Shown here: one piece after another, positions 1 through 8,840 of the stretch | How positions within the stretch are numbered: the first letter of the stretch is position 1 | Layout: each line of letters begins with the position of its first letter | Translations under genes and position numbers: made by a program | DNA from: CAZBGQ01 sp964491515 | GTDB lineage: Bacteria > Patescibacteriota > Gracilibacteria > UBA1369 > UBA12473 | DNA: 64,000 bases | Direction of reading: 5' to 3' | NCBI GenBank assembly: GCA_964491515.1 | Contig: CAZBGQ010000001.1 | Coordinates: 62,001 to 126,000 of the forward strand | The notes under the pieces: model-generated | Database searches by the model: none | Seen by the model: only the letters and a program-made list of their open reading frames with translations | Told to the model about the DNA's origin: nothing

Positions 1-2010
1 ATCACCGAACTTCACGAACGATCCATATCGTTTGCAGCAAAAGATATTTTAGCCACCCACGACGGAGGCAACTTACTTGAGCCATGGCATATTCAACTAG
101 CTCACAAAGTTGCAGAAACCACCATCACCCCCTTTCATAAGGTAATTAAGATGCTGCTCCCCCAAAAACTATGGCAAGGAGCCCACGCCATTCCCTACGA
201 CATACTATTTGAACGAACAAACCGAACCGTCTCCGGAAAGCTAGGGTCAAAACAGCAAGAACTGATCAAATTATTTGAACATCAAAAAGTGTGGGAAAGA
301 AGCGACTTAAGAGAGTTCAGCCGAGCCACACTTAGCAGCTTAGAAAAGAAAGGATTAATTATAGAAAAAAAAGGCGCCATCCAAGGCACTGAATCCAACT
401 CCACTACCGTTTATGACGCAAAAACCCTCACCAAAGATCAACAAACCATCGTAGACACCATCCAATCCTCCACACAAAATAAATTTCTCATTCATGGGGT
501 AACAGGATCAGGAAAAACTGAAATATACCTTCGACTAGCCCAAACCACGCTAGAAAAGGGGAAACAATGCATTCTTATGGTTCCTGAAATCTCTCTTACT
601 CCTCAGCTCATCGGATATTTCAAGGAACTTTTTGGGAATAAAATCGCCGTCCTACACAGTCAACTATCCACAGGAGAACGTGAACGTGAATGGTGGCGTC
701 TTCAAACTGGTGCCGCAAAAATTGCCATTGGTTCACGATCTGTCATTTTCGCTCCCGTAAAAAAACCTGGACTTATTATCCTAGATGAAGAACATGAATG
801 GAGCTACAAGCAAGATAAAGCTCCCTTTTACCATGCCAGAACCGTAGCATTCCAGATGGCAGAGCTCACCGGCGCCAAAGTTGTACTAGGCAGCGCCACC
901 CCGGACATAGAAACCGTCTATGCTAGCGAGCAGGGTGAAATCCAGAAATTCACTCTCTTAGAACGACTAAATGCAACCTCCAGTCTACCCCCCGTTGAAC
1001 TTGTCGACATGCGCGAAGAACTCAAAAAGAAGAATTTTAGTATCTTCAGCGAAACACTCACAAAATCATTGCAAGCAACTCTAGAAGCCAAAGAACAAGC
1101 CATCCTTTTTCTCAATCGTCGAGGCCATGCCTCATCTGTACTATGCCGAGACTGTGGAGGTGTCTGTGAATGCTCTCAATGTGACGTCAGCCTCACCTAC
1201 CACCGCTTCAAAAACGGATTTGAACAACTTGTCTGTCATCACTGTGGTCTCACTCAAGCACTGCCTGAAACCTGTAACACATGTGGCAGCGTCTCCATAA
1301 AATTCATGGGACTTGGAACACAACGAGTCGAAGAAGAACTCCAAAAAATGTTCCCAACCGCACGCATTTTGCGCGCCGACCGAGACACCACCTCAAAAAA
1401 ACACAGCTTCAAAGACATGTATAACGCGCTCAAAAACGACAAAGCCGATATTCTCATTGGAACCCAAATGATCAGTAAAGGACTGGACCTTCCCAACATA
1501 ACACTCGTAGGAGTCATGATGGCTGACATCGGACTTCATATCCCGGACTTCCGCGCTAGTGAACGCGCGTTCCAACTACTCACCCAGGTGGCAGGACGTG
1601 CTGGTCGTGACCAAAAACCAGGACATGTTGTCATTCAAACCTACAATCCAGAACATATTAGCCTCAAAACTGCCGCGCAACATGATTACGACACCTTCTA
1701 CAAACAAGAAATCATCAGCCGAAAAAGACTTAACTATCCTCCATTTAGCCGTATAATTAAGCTAACATTCAAACATCTTGAACAAAAAAAATGCACAACA
1801 AAAGTCGCACGCATCGAGGCACTACTTAAAAAAATAAATGCTCCGGATCACGAAATTCAATCAGCCCCCGCCCTCATCACACGAAAACACAATAAATACC
1901 GATGGCACTTATTTGTCCAAGGCCCAAACCCTCAAATCCTCATACAAAAAATCCGCCCCGCACTCGAAACAGGCTGGAGCATCGACGTTGATCCCGTGGT
2001 TATGAACTAA
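1..2010 (+). CDS. priA: Primosomal replication-restart helicase PriA, 5' end missing
   Basis: The frame is open from the first base, so this is the C-terminal 669 residues of PriA and the start lies outside the window. PriA is a superfamily-2 3'-5' helicase that reloads the replicative helicase at stalled forks. Visible are Walker A GVTGSGKTEIY near base 495, the DEEH box near base 790, the NRRGHAS motif, paired zinc-binding cysteines between about 1140 and 1300 (CRDCGG, CECSQC, CHHCG, CNTCG) and QVAGRAGR near base 1590. Compared with the usual length of about 730 residues, only part of the N-terminal fork-binding domain is lost. It converges with the next gene, 8 bases away. Confidence 0.95.
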   Translation: MTELHERSISFAAKDILATHDGGNLLEPWHIQLAHKVAETTITPFHKVIKMLLPQKLWQGAHAIPYDILFERTNRTVSGKLGSKQQELIKLFEHQKVWERSDLREFSRATLSSLEKKGLIIEKKGAIQGTESNSTTVYDAKTLTKDQQTIVDTIQSSTQNKFLIHGVTGSGKTEIYLRLAQTTLEKGKQCILMVPEISLTPQLIGYFKELFGNKIAVLHSQLSTGEREREWWRLQTGAAKIAIGSRSVIFAPVKKPGLIILDEEHEWSYKQDKAPFYHARTVAFQMAELTGAKVVLGSATPDIETVYASEQGEIQKFTLLERLNATSSLPPVELVDMREELKKKNFSIFSETLTKSLQATLEAKEQAILFLNRRGHASSVLCRDCGGVCECSQCDVSLTYHRFKNGFEQLVCHHCGLTQALPETCNTCGSVSIKFMGLGTQRVEEELQKMFPTARILRADRDTTSKKHSFKDMYNALKNDKADILIGTQMISKGLDLPNITLVGVMMADIGLHIPDFRASERAFQLLTQVAGRAGRDQKPGHVVIQTYNPEHISLKTAAQHDYDTFYKQEIISRKRLNYPPFSRIIKLTFKHLEQKKCTTKVARIEALLKKINAPDHEIQSAPALITRKHNKYRWHLFVQGPNPQILIQKIRPALETGWSIDVDPVVMN

Positions 2011-2018
2011 GAACCAGT

Positions 2019-2516
2019 TTACACATTGGCCCAGGTTTCATCATCCCAAAATCCTGTTTCCTCTCCCTCAGGATCAACCGACTCCAAATCATCTACAGTT
2101 GTCGTAGGTAAATCAGCCGTCTCTCCAAGAGGATCAACCGGCTCCAAATCATCTACAGTCGTCGTAGGTAAATCAGCCGTCTCAGCAACCGTCTCGGCCT
2201 CCCATTCACCGGTGTCCGCATCCCAAGCCACAGGCCTCTCTTCTGGCTGAGGCTTTTCCTTCTTTCCTCTCTTAATCAAGCCACGCTCTACCTGATCCTG
2301 AGTTCTCAAAACTTCATCTAAAATACGAGTCGCCTTTTTAAACGTTTGTCCCTGACAAAGAAGCACTGCCTTAGGATTCAAGGTTACACATTCAACTAAA
2401 AGCAACCCCTCCGGGTGCCCACCAAACGGATCATCCAAAGATGCAGCCGCAGCAGAGATAGAACGGCCATCATCCAACGTAACCGCATAGGGATCTTGAT
2501 TGTCGAAAGTATTCAT
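2019..2516 (-). CDS. Acidic hypothetical protein with C-terminal 20-residue tandem repeat
   Basis: Unrecognised 165-residue protein without signal peptide or membrane segment. The N-terminal ~85 residues look like a small folded domain (ALTLDDGRSI-like start, then LLLVECVTLNPKAVLLCQG). A basic stretch KRGKKEK follows, then an acidic tail containing two copies of a 20-residue unit beginning ETADLPTTTVDDLE. An extended -10 box lies exactly 6 bases before the ATG, which supports this start and suggests a leaderless transcript. It is transcribed divergently from trpS. No function is assigned. Confidence 0.7.
   Translation of the reverse strand: MNTFDNQDPYAVTLDDGRSISAAAASLDDPFGGHPEGLLLVECVTLNPKAVLLCQGQTFKKATRILDEVLRTQDQVERGLIKRGKKEKPQPEERPVAWDADTGEWEAETVAETADLPTTTVDDLEPVDPLGETADLPTTTVDDLESVDPEGEETGFWDDETWANV
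2071..2182. repeat. Two copies of a 60-bp tandem repeat inside the acidic protein gene
   Basis: The segments 2071-2122 and 2131-2182 are nearly identical and lie 60 bp apart. They encode the repeated ETADLPTTTVDDLE unit. The period is a multiple of three, so copy-number change would keep the frame. Confidence 0.85.
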
Positions 2517-2522
2517 AAGTAT

Positions 2523-2551
2523 ATATTACCATATTTACAAGAAGAACGCAA
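2523..2551 (-). promoter_or_regulatory. Promoter with extended -10, leaderless spacing (165-residue protein)
   Basis: On the minus strand, -35 TTGCGT (2546-2551), 17-base spacer, then TGG plus TAATAT (-10, 2523-2528), followed by 6 bases and the ATG at 2516. A start site about 7 bases after the -10 would fall on the ATG. Confidence 0.55.
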
Positions 2552-2591
2552 CCAAAGGCGCTCCCTCAACATGGAAGAGTAAAGAGAGTCC

Positions 2592-2600
2592 TGGTATGCT
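2592..2600 (+). promoter_or_regulatory. Extended -10 of trpS, leaderless spacing
   Basis: TGG followed by TATGCT (2595-2600), then 6 bases and the trpS ATG at 2607. No good -35 is seen, which fits the extended -10. No Shine-Dalgarno site is present. Confidence 0.45.
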
Positions 2601-2606
2601 GCTCGC

Positions 2607-3572
2607 ATGAAACGCGTCCTCTCAGGAATACAACCCAGCGGCCAACCTCATCTTGGAAATTTTTGGGGAGCCATGCAACGACATGTTAACCATCAAGAAG
2701 AATATGAATCCTTCATATTTCTAGCCAACTACCATGCCCTCACCACCGTTCGAGACGGAAATCAACTTAGAAAACTCACACAAGATTTAGCCATCGACTA
2801 CCTTGCAATCGGACTAGATCCCAACAAAACAACTCTATTTAGACAAAGCGACGTACCAGAACACACAGAACTCATGTGGATTCTAAGCTGCATTACTTCC
2901 ATGGGACTCCTTGAACGTTGCCACGCTTGGAAAGACGCACAATCCAAGGGGAAAAAAGACATCACCGCCGGACTCTTCAACTATCCAGTCTTAATGGCGG
3001 CCGACATTCTCATCTACAATCCTGATCTAGTCCCGGTTGGGAAAGATCAGAAACAACATGTTGAAGTTGCACGAGACATTGCCAATACCTTCAACCATCA
3101 TTTTGGAGAAACCTTTAAAATGCCCGAACCGGTCATTCCCGAAAACGTAGCCACCATCCCTGGAACCGATGGCCAAAAAATGAGCAAAAGTTACGGAAAT
3201 ACCATCGCACTTTTCGGAAGTGACGCTCAACTCAAAAAAGAAGTCATGGGCATCGTCACCGACTCCACCCCAGTCGAAGCTCCAAAAAACCCAGACACAT
3301 GCAATGTATTTAAACTTTACAAACAAGTAGCCTCAGCCGAAGAAGCCCAATCCCTTGCCGAACGATACAAAGAAGGAGGCCTAGGATATGGAGATGCAAA
3401 AAAAATGCTCCTCCAAAAACTTCAAGAAACACTCACCCCTTACCGAGAAAAAAGAGTTGAGCTAGAAGCCAAATTAGACTATGTTGAAGAGGTATTATTA
3501 GAAGGAGCCAAACGGGCACGGACCGTCGCACAAAAAACCCTTCAAGAGGTACGAAACAAAGTAGGACTGTAA
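2607..3572 (+). CDS. trpS: Tryptophanyl-tRNA synthetase
   Basis: Class I aminoacyl-tRNA synthetase (321 residues) that charges tRNA-Trp in the cytoplasm. It shows the HIGH-type signature as SGQPHLGNFWG near residue 10 and the KMSKS loop as GQKMSKSYGN near residue 192, with the family motif ADILIYNPDLVPVGKDQ in between. Length is normal for bacterial TrpS. pyrG follows after 19 bases on the same strand, so the two are probably co-transcribed. The start is supported by a -10 box 7 bases upstream. Confidence 0.97.
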   Translation: MKRVLSGIQPSGQPHLGNFWGAMQRHVNHQEEYESFIFLANYHALTTVRDGNQLRKLTQDLAIDYLAIGLDPNKTTLFRQSDVPEHTELMWILSCITSMGLLERCHAWKDAQSKGKKDITAGLFNYPVLMAADILIYNPDLVPVGKDQKQHVEVARDIANTFNHHFGETFKMPEPVIPENVATIPGTDGQKMSKSYGNTIALFGSDAQLKKEVMGIVTDSTPVEAPKNPDTCNVFKLYKQVASAEEAQSLAERYKEGGLGYGDAKKMLLQKLQETLTPYREKRVELEAKLDYVEEVLLEGAKRARTVAQKTLQEVRNKVGL

Positions 3573-3591
3573 CCCACAACCCCGACCTCCC

Positions 3592-5214
3592 ATGGCCACT
3601 AAATACATCTTCATCACCGGAGGCGTCTGTTCTTCCCTAGGAAAAGGGATTGCCTCCGCTTCCATCGGAGCACTCCTTAAATCAGCCGGATACCACGTCT
3701 TTCCTCAAAAACTAGACCCCTACCTAAACGTCGATCCCGGTACCATGAGTCCGTTCCAACACGGAGAAGTTTTTGTAACAGACGATGGAGGCGAAACAGA
3801 CCTAGATCTCGGTCACTACGAACGCTTCATCGACACCAGCACTTCCAAGCTATCCAATGTAACAACCGGCCGCATCTACATGGAAACCCTCAACAAAGAA
3901 CGCCAAGGCGGATTTTTAGGAGGAACCATTCAAATCATCCCACACATCACCAACGCCATTAAAGATAAAATTAAAGCTGCCGCAAAAAAAAGTAAAACAG
4001 ACATTCTCCTGGTAGAAATCGGTGGTACTGTGGGCGACATCGAAGGCCTTCCATACCTAGAAGCCATCCGACAACTACGCCACGAATTAGGAAGAGAAAA
4101 CACCCTTTTCGTTCACCTAACACTCCTCCCCTACCTTGCCGCCGCCAAAGAACTTAAAACCAAACCCACTCAATCCTCAGTCCGAGAATTACGAAGCATC
4201 GGTATTCAACCCGACATCATCTTGGCACGCGCCGACCACCACATTGACGAAGAAAAACTAGAAAAAATTGCCCTATTCTGTGACGTAGACCGAGATGCAG
4301 TGATTCCTGCCTACACCGCCAAGAAATCCATCTACGAAGTTCCTCTCAACCTCCAAGAATATAAAATCGCACAACTTGTCGGGAAGAAACTCAACCTAGG
4401 CAAAGTCAAACCACAAATGAATGAATGGAAAAAGCTGGTTGATCGTATCTACAGCGAACGCCCAGAACTCAAAATCGCACTCGTGGGAAAATACACCGGA
4501 TTAGATGATGCCTACATCAGTGTCATCGAATCACTTCGCATCGCCTGCTACCACGAAAACCGCGAACTCAAAGTCGTTTGGATTGACGCCGAGAGACTAG
4601 AAAAGAAGAGCAAAAAAGCCTGGGCAGACCTAGAATCTTGTGCAGGAATTGTCGTTCCAGGGGGATTCGGAAAACGAGGCACCGAAGGGAAAATCATGGC
4701 TGCGAAATATGCCCGAGAAAAAAAGGTACCATATCTTGGGCTATGCCTTGGCATGCAAATGATGAGCATCGAATACGCTCGATATATTCTGAAAAATAAC
4801 AACCTCACTTCTGAAGAATTCGACGAAGAAGAGAAACTCACTCAAGAAGACTACGTAATTCACTTCCTACCAGGACAACACAAAAACACAGACAAAGGGG
4901 GCACACTCCGACTTGGCGCCTACCCTTGTGCTCTCACTCCCGGCACTAAAACCGCCAAACTCTACGACTCAAAACTAGTCCATGAACGTCATCGACACCG
5001 CTATGAGTTCAACAACAAATTCCGAAAGACACTTGAAGACAACGGGTTAATCATTTCTGGAACCTATGAGAAAAAAGAATTAGTAGAAATTGTAGAACTC
5101 AAAAAGCACCCGTTTATGATTGGCTCTCAGTTTCACCCAGAATTCCTATCACGCCCTAACAAACCGCATCCCCTATTTCAGGGACTGGTTAAAGCCAGTA
5201 TAAAAACGAAATAA
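3592..5214 (+). CDS. pyrG: CTP synthase
   Basis: Amidates UTP to CTP using glutamine and ATP, the last step of de novo pyrimidine nucleotide synthesis. At 540 residues it is full length. The N-terminal synthetase domain opens with GGVCSSLGKGIASASIG, and the C-terminal class I glutamine amidotransferase domain carries the nucleophile cysteine in GLCLGMQMM (about residue 385) and the catalytic His-Glu in SQFHPEF near the end. It lies between trpS and an unknown membrane protein gene that starts 24 bases later, in an apparent operon. Confidence 0.97.
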   Translation: MATKYIFITGGVCSSLGKGIASASIGALLKSAGYHVFPQKLDPYLNVDPGTMSPFQHGEVFVTDDGGETDLDLGHYERFIDTSTSKLSNVTTGRIYMETLNKERQGGFLGGTIQIIPHITNAIKDKIKAAAKKSKTDILLVEIGGTVGDIEGLPYLEAIRQLRHELGRENTLFVHLTLLPYLAAAKELKTKPTQSSVRELRSIGIQPDIILARADHHIDEEKLEKIALFCDVDRDAVIPAYTAKKSIYEVPLNLQEYKIAQLVGKKLNLGKVKPQMNEWKKLVDRIYSERPELKIALVGKYTGLDDAYISVIESLRIACYHENRELKVVWIDAERLEKKSKKAWADLESCAGIVVPGGFGKRGTEGKIMAAKYAREKKVPYLGLCLGMQMMSIEYARYILKNNNLTSEEFDEEEKLTQEDYVIHFLPGQHKNTDKGGTLRLGAYPCALTPGTKTAKLYDSKLVHERHRHRYEFNNKFRKTLEDNGLIISGTYEKKELVEIVELKKHPFMIGSQFHPEFLSRPNKPHPLFQGLVKASIKTK

Positions 5215-5238
5215 CGGCCAATTGTGATCCCTCCCCCT

Positions 5239-6603
5239 ATGCAATTCCAATACACCGCCACCAATACGGAAGGAAAACAACTTAAAGGTGTCATCAATTC
5301 CAATACGGTTGAAGAAGCCCGAGCTCAACTCAACCAACTGGGTTTTTCAATCTTAGAAATCACTGAGACTCAAGCCGTACCCACAGAAAAAAGCACCCTT
5401 CAAAAATACGAATTTGAAGCTTTTGATAAAACTGGAAAACAAGTAAAAGGAACCATCCCAGCCAAAACGCCTCTTCTTGGTTACAAACGATTGGCAGATG
5501 AGTATCACTTCACCATCACCTACCTGGCTCCCATCAATGCCACTCCAGAAGAAAAACAAGCCATGCGCTTAACCGGCCTTCAAGAACTAAAAAATCAATA
5601 CGATCTCGACCAAAACCAAAAACCATCCGCAGAAGTACCCGCAAGCGAAGACCCCAAGCTCCTAGCCGAAAAAGAACTCCTCCTCAAAGATGTAGATAAG
5701 ATGCTCCAACAAATAAGAGAACTTCTCACACGTTTCGAAACTAAAATATCACCTGAAAAACGCGCTGAAATCGAAGGAATGATCGATAAACTTCTGCGAA
5801 TAAAAAGCAGTAACAACCTAGAATATATTCGTCACACTAGTAAAGAACTGCTTCAAAAAATCCAAGAAGACGAAATCTTTCTCACCGAAAGCGAACATGA
5901 CAACGAACGCCAAACCATCCTGCAAGCCAGTCAAAAAATGTTGATGGACATAAGCAAAAAGACAGCCGCCACCATCGATATGTCCACAAAAATAACAGAG
6001 ACCCTCAATAAATGGGAAGAAAAATTACAGCAATCAAACTTTGCCTTCCTAGCTCACCCCTTCACGGCCGTCAAAAAATGGCTCACCGTCACCCCCGAAA
6101 TACAACGTCTAAAAACTCAACTAAGAGCGCTACGCACACAACGATGGACCGCCATAAAAATCGCCTTCAAAACCCCTAAATCCACTCGATCAGCAGCTTG
6201 GCAAAACGTCAAAGAAATCCTAGCCCAAGAAAAAGAGCTCAAACAACAACTTAAAGAAGAAACACACAAACGAGACGACTCCAACCTTGTAATCAAACGA
6301 GAAAAAGATGTCTATTTCCTAGAAGAACTCAGCACTTTTAGCGGATGGCTCCTGTTTTTCTACCTCATGTACTACTTCATTGGACATTACGTCACCACTC
6401 AGGGATTAGAACTTCAACCCATCTTAGGAATTCCCTTCGACATGAGCAATTCAGTCTTATTCAAATACCTACTTGGAATCGTATTTCTTTCACATGCAGC
6501 ACTCAGCGTAAAACTAAACTTTTTCCTACGCAACAAAGCCGCTACACTCATTTTAAGCACTTCAACCTTCATACTGAGCCTACTACTCATTTTCAACGTA
6601 TAA
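5239..6603 (+). CDS. Membrane protein with two PilC/GspF-like N-terminal domains and coiled coil
   Basis: Unrecognised protein of about 454 residues. Residues 1-45 (MQFQYTATNTEGKQLKGVI, then EEARAQLNQLGFSILEI) match the short N-terminal element of PilC/GspF inner-membrane platform proteins, and a second diverged copy follows (FEAFDKTGKQVKGTI). Residues ~110-330 are a long charged helical/coiled-coil region, and the last ~115 residues contain about three membrane helices (FSGWLLFFYLMYYFIG; YLLGIVFLSHAALSV; LSTSTFILSLLLIF). The true T2SF helical domains are not seen, so it is not a normal PilC. A GTG at 5224 would add five residues (MIPPP); the ATG at 5239 fits the family N-terminus better. lgt follows after 9 bases. 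Confidence 0.75.
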   Translation: MQFQYTATNTEGKQLKGVINSNTVEEARAQLNQLGFSILEITETQAVPTEKSTLQKYEFEAFDKTGKQVKGTIPAKTPLLGYKRLADEYHFTITYLAPINATPEEKQAMRLTGLQELKNQYDLDQNQKPSAEVPASEDPKLLAEKELLLKDVDKMLQQIRELLTRFETKISPEKRAEIEGMIDKLLRIKSSNNLEYIRHTSKELLQKIQEDEIFLTESEHDNERQTILQASQKMLMDISKKTAATIDMSTKITETLNKWEEKLQQSNFAFLAHPFTAVKKWLTVTPEIQRLKTQLRALRTQRWTAIKIAFKTPKSTRSAAWQNVKEILAQEKELKQQLKEETHKRDDSNLVIKREKDVYFLEELSTFSGWLLFFYLMYYFIGHYVTTQGLELQPILGIPFDMSNSVLFKYLLGIVFLSHAALSVKLNFFLRNKAATLILSTSTFILSLLLIFNV

Positions 6604-6612
6604 CCACTCCAC

Positions 6613-7404
6613 ATGCTTCCTGTTCTCGCAGAATTCGGACCATTCACTCTATACACCTTATGGATTTTTGTAAGCGCCGGAATCATCATCGGAACCTTAC
6701 TATTTCTAAAACGCGCAAAATACCAACGCATGGACGTTGAATTCCTACTCAACCATAGCCTCAGCTTGTTACTTTCAAGCATGGTCATATCAAGATTAGC
6801 ATTTTTCATCACAAGCTGGGGATACTACGGACCCTTCAGCTTCGGAAACACCCTCAAACAAATATTAATGTTTTGGCAACCTGGATACTCATTTTGGGGT
6901 GCCGTGGCAGGATTCACACTAATGCTAGCCTTTCACTGCCGTAAAGAAGGCAAAAAACTCCTAAACTGGGTCGAAGTCATGATCATTCCCTTTTTCACCG
7001 GAATTATTTTAGGTAATATCGGACAATTCTTTGATGGCCAAGGTTATGGACATGACACAATTTTGCCTTGGGGAATCACCTTCACAAGCACAAATGTTAA
7101 ATACACCGTCCCCATTCACCCCACTCAGCTCTACTCAATCATACTCATCTTAATTATTCTTCTCAGCCGAAAAAAACTCGCAAAAAAATGGGATCACCTC
7201 AAGAATGACACCGACTGGACTCTATTCATCATCGCTTTCTACAGTTTCGCACGATTCTGGCTAGAATTCCTCCGTGGCGACGACACACTTGAATGGGGTT
7301 GGCTACGATTCGGCCACCTTATGAGTGGAATCATATTTGTATCTATGGCCATTCTGTTATATAAAAGATGGCGTCCACACAAAAAGTCAAAATCTAATAA
7401 ATAA
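6613..7404 (+). CDS. lgt: Prolipoprotein diacylglyceryl transferase
   Basis: Polytopic membrane enzyme (263 residues) that transfers diacylglycerol from phosphatidylglycerol to the lipobox cysteine of prolipoproteins. Family landmarks are seen in order: GAVAGF (~residue 97), GNIGQFFDGQGYG for the Lgt signature region, HPTQLYS with the conserved histidine, and RFWLEFLRGDD near the C-terminus. About seven membrane helices are visible. The match to the Lgt signature GRxGNFxxGE is loose (Gln-Phe-Phe-Asp in place of Asn-Phe), but the other motifs make the call firm. It sits in a same-strand run with 8-12-base gaps. Confidence 0.9.
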   Translation: MLPVLAEFGPFTLYTLWIFVSAGIIIGTLLFLKRAKYQRMDVEFLLNHSLSLLLSSMVISRLAFFITSWGYYGPFSFGNTLKQILMFWQPGYSFWGAVAGFTLMLAFHCRKEGKKLLNWVEVMIIPFFTGIILGNIGQFFDGQGYGHDTILPWGITFTSTNVKYTVPIHPTQLYSIILILIILLSRKKLAKKWDHLKNDTDWTLFIIAFYSFARFWLEFLRGDDTLEWGWLRFGHLMSGIIFVSMAILLYKRWRPHKKSKSNK

Positions 7405-7415
7405 CCCAACAGAAA

Positions 7416-7841
7416 ATGAATCTCGGAAAATTAATCAGCCCAAGTTATCTATTCAACCCAAGCCCTGGAGAATTCAAATTCATGGCACTATTCATTGCCT
7501 TTTTCCTAGTACTCCTTGTTGGATCATTCTATCTTGAAGGCTGGATCAAGAAACACCCTCGCCGCCAAAGCCTCACGCACCTACTCCCCAATATTGGAGG
7601 TCGATTAAGAATGTTTGGACTGATTGGATTCATCTTTCTATGGGTACGCTACGAAAACCTTCCTTACTTTTCCATGCGCGCACTGTTCCTCGCTTTTCTA
7701 CTCTACATAACCTGGGTCATTGGACACTCCATCTACAGAGTCCGCACACGCCTTGGTGAAACCCTAGTGGTTCACAGCAAGAAGAAAGAACGCAACAAAT
7801 ACTTGCCACGCAAAAAAAGGAAAAGCAAGAAGCGACGCTAA
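7416..7841 (+). CDS. Small membrane protein with highly basic tail
   Basis: Unrecognised 141-residue protein. It has about three hydrophobic segments (FMALFIAFFLVLLVGSFYL; FGLIGFIFLWV; ALFLAFLLYITWVIGHSIY) and a C-terminus of about 18 residues rich in Lys and Arg (KKKERNKY, RKKRKSKKRR), which could bind RNA, phospholipid headgroups or ribosomes (inference). It is the last gene of the rightward run trpS-pyrG-unknown-lgt and starts 11 bases after lgt. Confidence 0.7.
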   Translation: MNLGKLISPSYLFNPSPGEFKFMALFIAFFLVLLVGSFYLEGWIKKHPRRQSLTHLLPNIGGRLRMFGLIGFIFLWVRYENLPYFSMRALFLAFLLYITWVIGHSIYRVRTRLGETLVVHSKKKERNKYLPRKKRKSKKRR

Positions 7842-7859
7842 GGCGTCAAACCCTATTCA

Positions 7860-7943
7860 CTAAGCCTCCCGTTGAGATAACTCAGCCATTCTTTTATCAA
7901 GCTTTTTTATCAACTCCAAAACAACTTGCCCCTCATCGGCAAA
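7860..7943 (-). other. In-frame coding-like extension after the TAG of the next gene
   Basis: Directly after the TAG stop of the 279-residue gene, the same frame stays open for 27 more codons and ends at a second TAG (7860-7862). The translation is a plausible amphipathic helix (FADEGQVVLELIKKLDK, then RMAELSQREA). It could be a former C-terminus cut off by a nonsense mutation, or chance. Confidence 0.35.
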
Positions 7944-8783
7944 CTAATAATCATCATATTCATCCAATTGCGACAATTCCACTATTTTATCATCAATCCT
8001 AATAAAAAGTGCTGCCATCTCCACCCCCGGTTGAAAAGTAACAACAAATAATTCTCGATCCTCCATAAATACAGTATTCACGCCTGTCAAAGTTTCCAAT
8101 ACATCAACCAAATCACCAAGCATAGCTTCAGCTATATCATCAGATTTGAAGCTCGCCAGATACCCATCCCTAAATTCCACAAAAATAGAATTAGGATATC
8201 TCTCACAAAGTTCTCTATTCACACGGGCATCTACAATAAATTGACATGTCGAAGGGACTACAAAAGAATAGAATCCTTCATCGTCAAATTCATATTCTTC
8301 CACGAAAGCCCCAGGCGCAGCCTCGCCCGAAGTAGATGATACGCCCGTTACCTGACCCTCGTCTCTTCCAACACAACTCTCACCTCCCTTCACCACATCT
8401 ACAGCCTCACTCCCCATTAGATCTGCGAATCTATCCACCTCATCTCCTGAACCAGGGGGAATCGTGATCCCAATTTGTGACATCCCTACACTTTTCTCAA
8501 GAAGTGCACTCAAAAAAGTTACTATTTTTTTCTTTACGACATCATCTCCATCCGTTTTTTTAAGTTTTAAAGTTTCTCCATCAATAAGAATTTCGCAATT
8601 ACGTACTCTGAATAATATCGTTTCCTCCAGATTATCATTATCCCCTTCTAGGAAATACGCTAGCTGCCCAAATATGCGATCCTCCCCATACACTATCTGT
8701 AAATCTTTCAGGGCCAACTGAATCCATGTCCATAGGTTAGGAGGAATTTCAATTTCTCCGGAGAGAGTCGGTTCTTCTGACAT
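7944..8783 (-). CDS. Acidic hypothetical cytoplasmic protein
   Basis: Unrecognised 279-residue acidic protein with no signal peptide or transmembrane helix. Residues 1-110 and about 165-275 look like two alpha/beta domains separated by a low-complexity linker (about residues 125-160). The C-terminus is very acidic (QLDEYDDY). A TATAAT box lies 10 bases before the ATG. The reading frame continues for 27 coding-like codons past its TAG stop. It is separate from greA, 57 bases upstream, and has its own putative promoter. Confidence 0.6.
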   Translation of the reverse strand: MSEEPTLSGEIEIPPNLWTWIQLALKDLQIVYGEDRIFGQLAYFLEGDNDNLEETILFRVRNCEILIDGETLKLKKTDGDDVVKKKIVTFLSALLEKSVGMSQIGITIPPGSGDEVDRFADLMGSEAVDVVKGGESCVGRDEGQVTGVSSTSGEAAPGAFVEEYEFDDEGFYSFVVPSTCQFIVDARVNRELCERYPNSIFVEFRDGYLASFKSDDIAEAMLGDLVDVLETLTGVNTVFMEDRELFVVTFQPGVEMAALFIRIDDKIVELSQLDEYDDY

Positions 8784-8792
8784 AAAAAAGAT

Positions 8793-8798
8793 ATTATA
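8793..8798 (-). promoter_or_regulatory. -10 box of the acidic hypothetical gene
   Basis: A perfect TATAAT on the minus strand ends 9 bases before the ATG at 8783. No convincing -35 is seen. The predicted leader would be only about 3 bases. Confidence 0.4.
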
Positions 8799-8840
8799 TT
8801 TCCAAGGAATATATATTACCCTTTATTCGCACTTTGTCAA

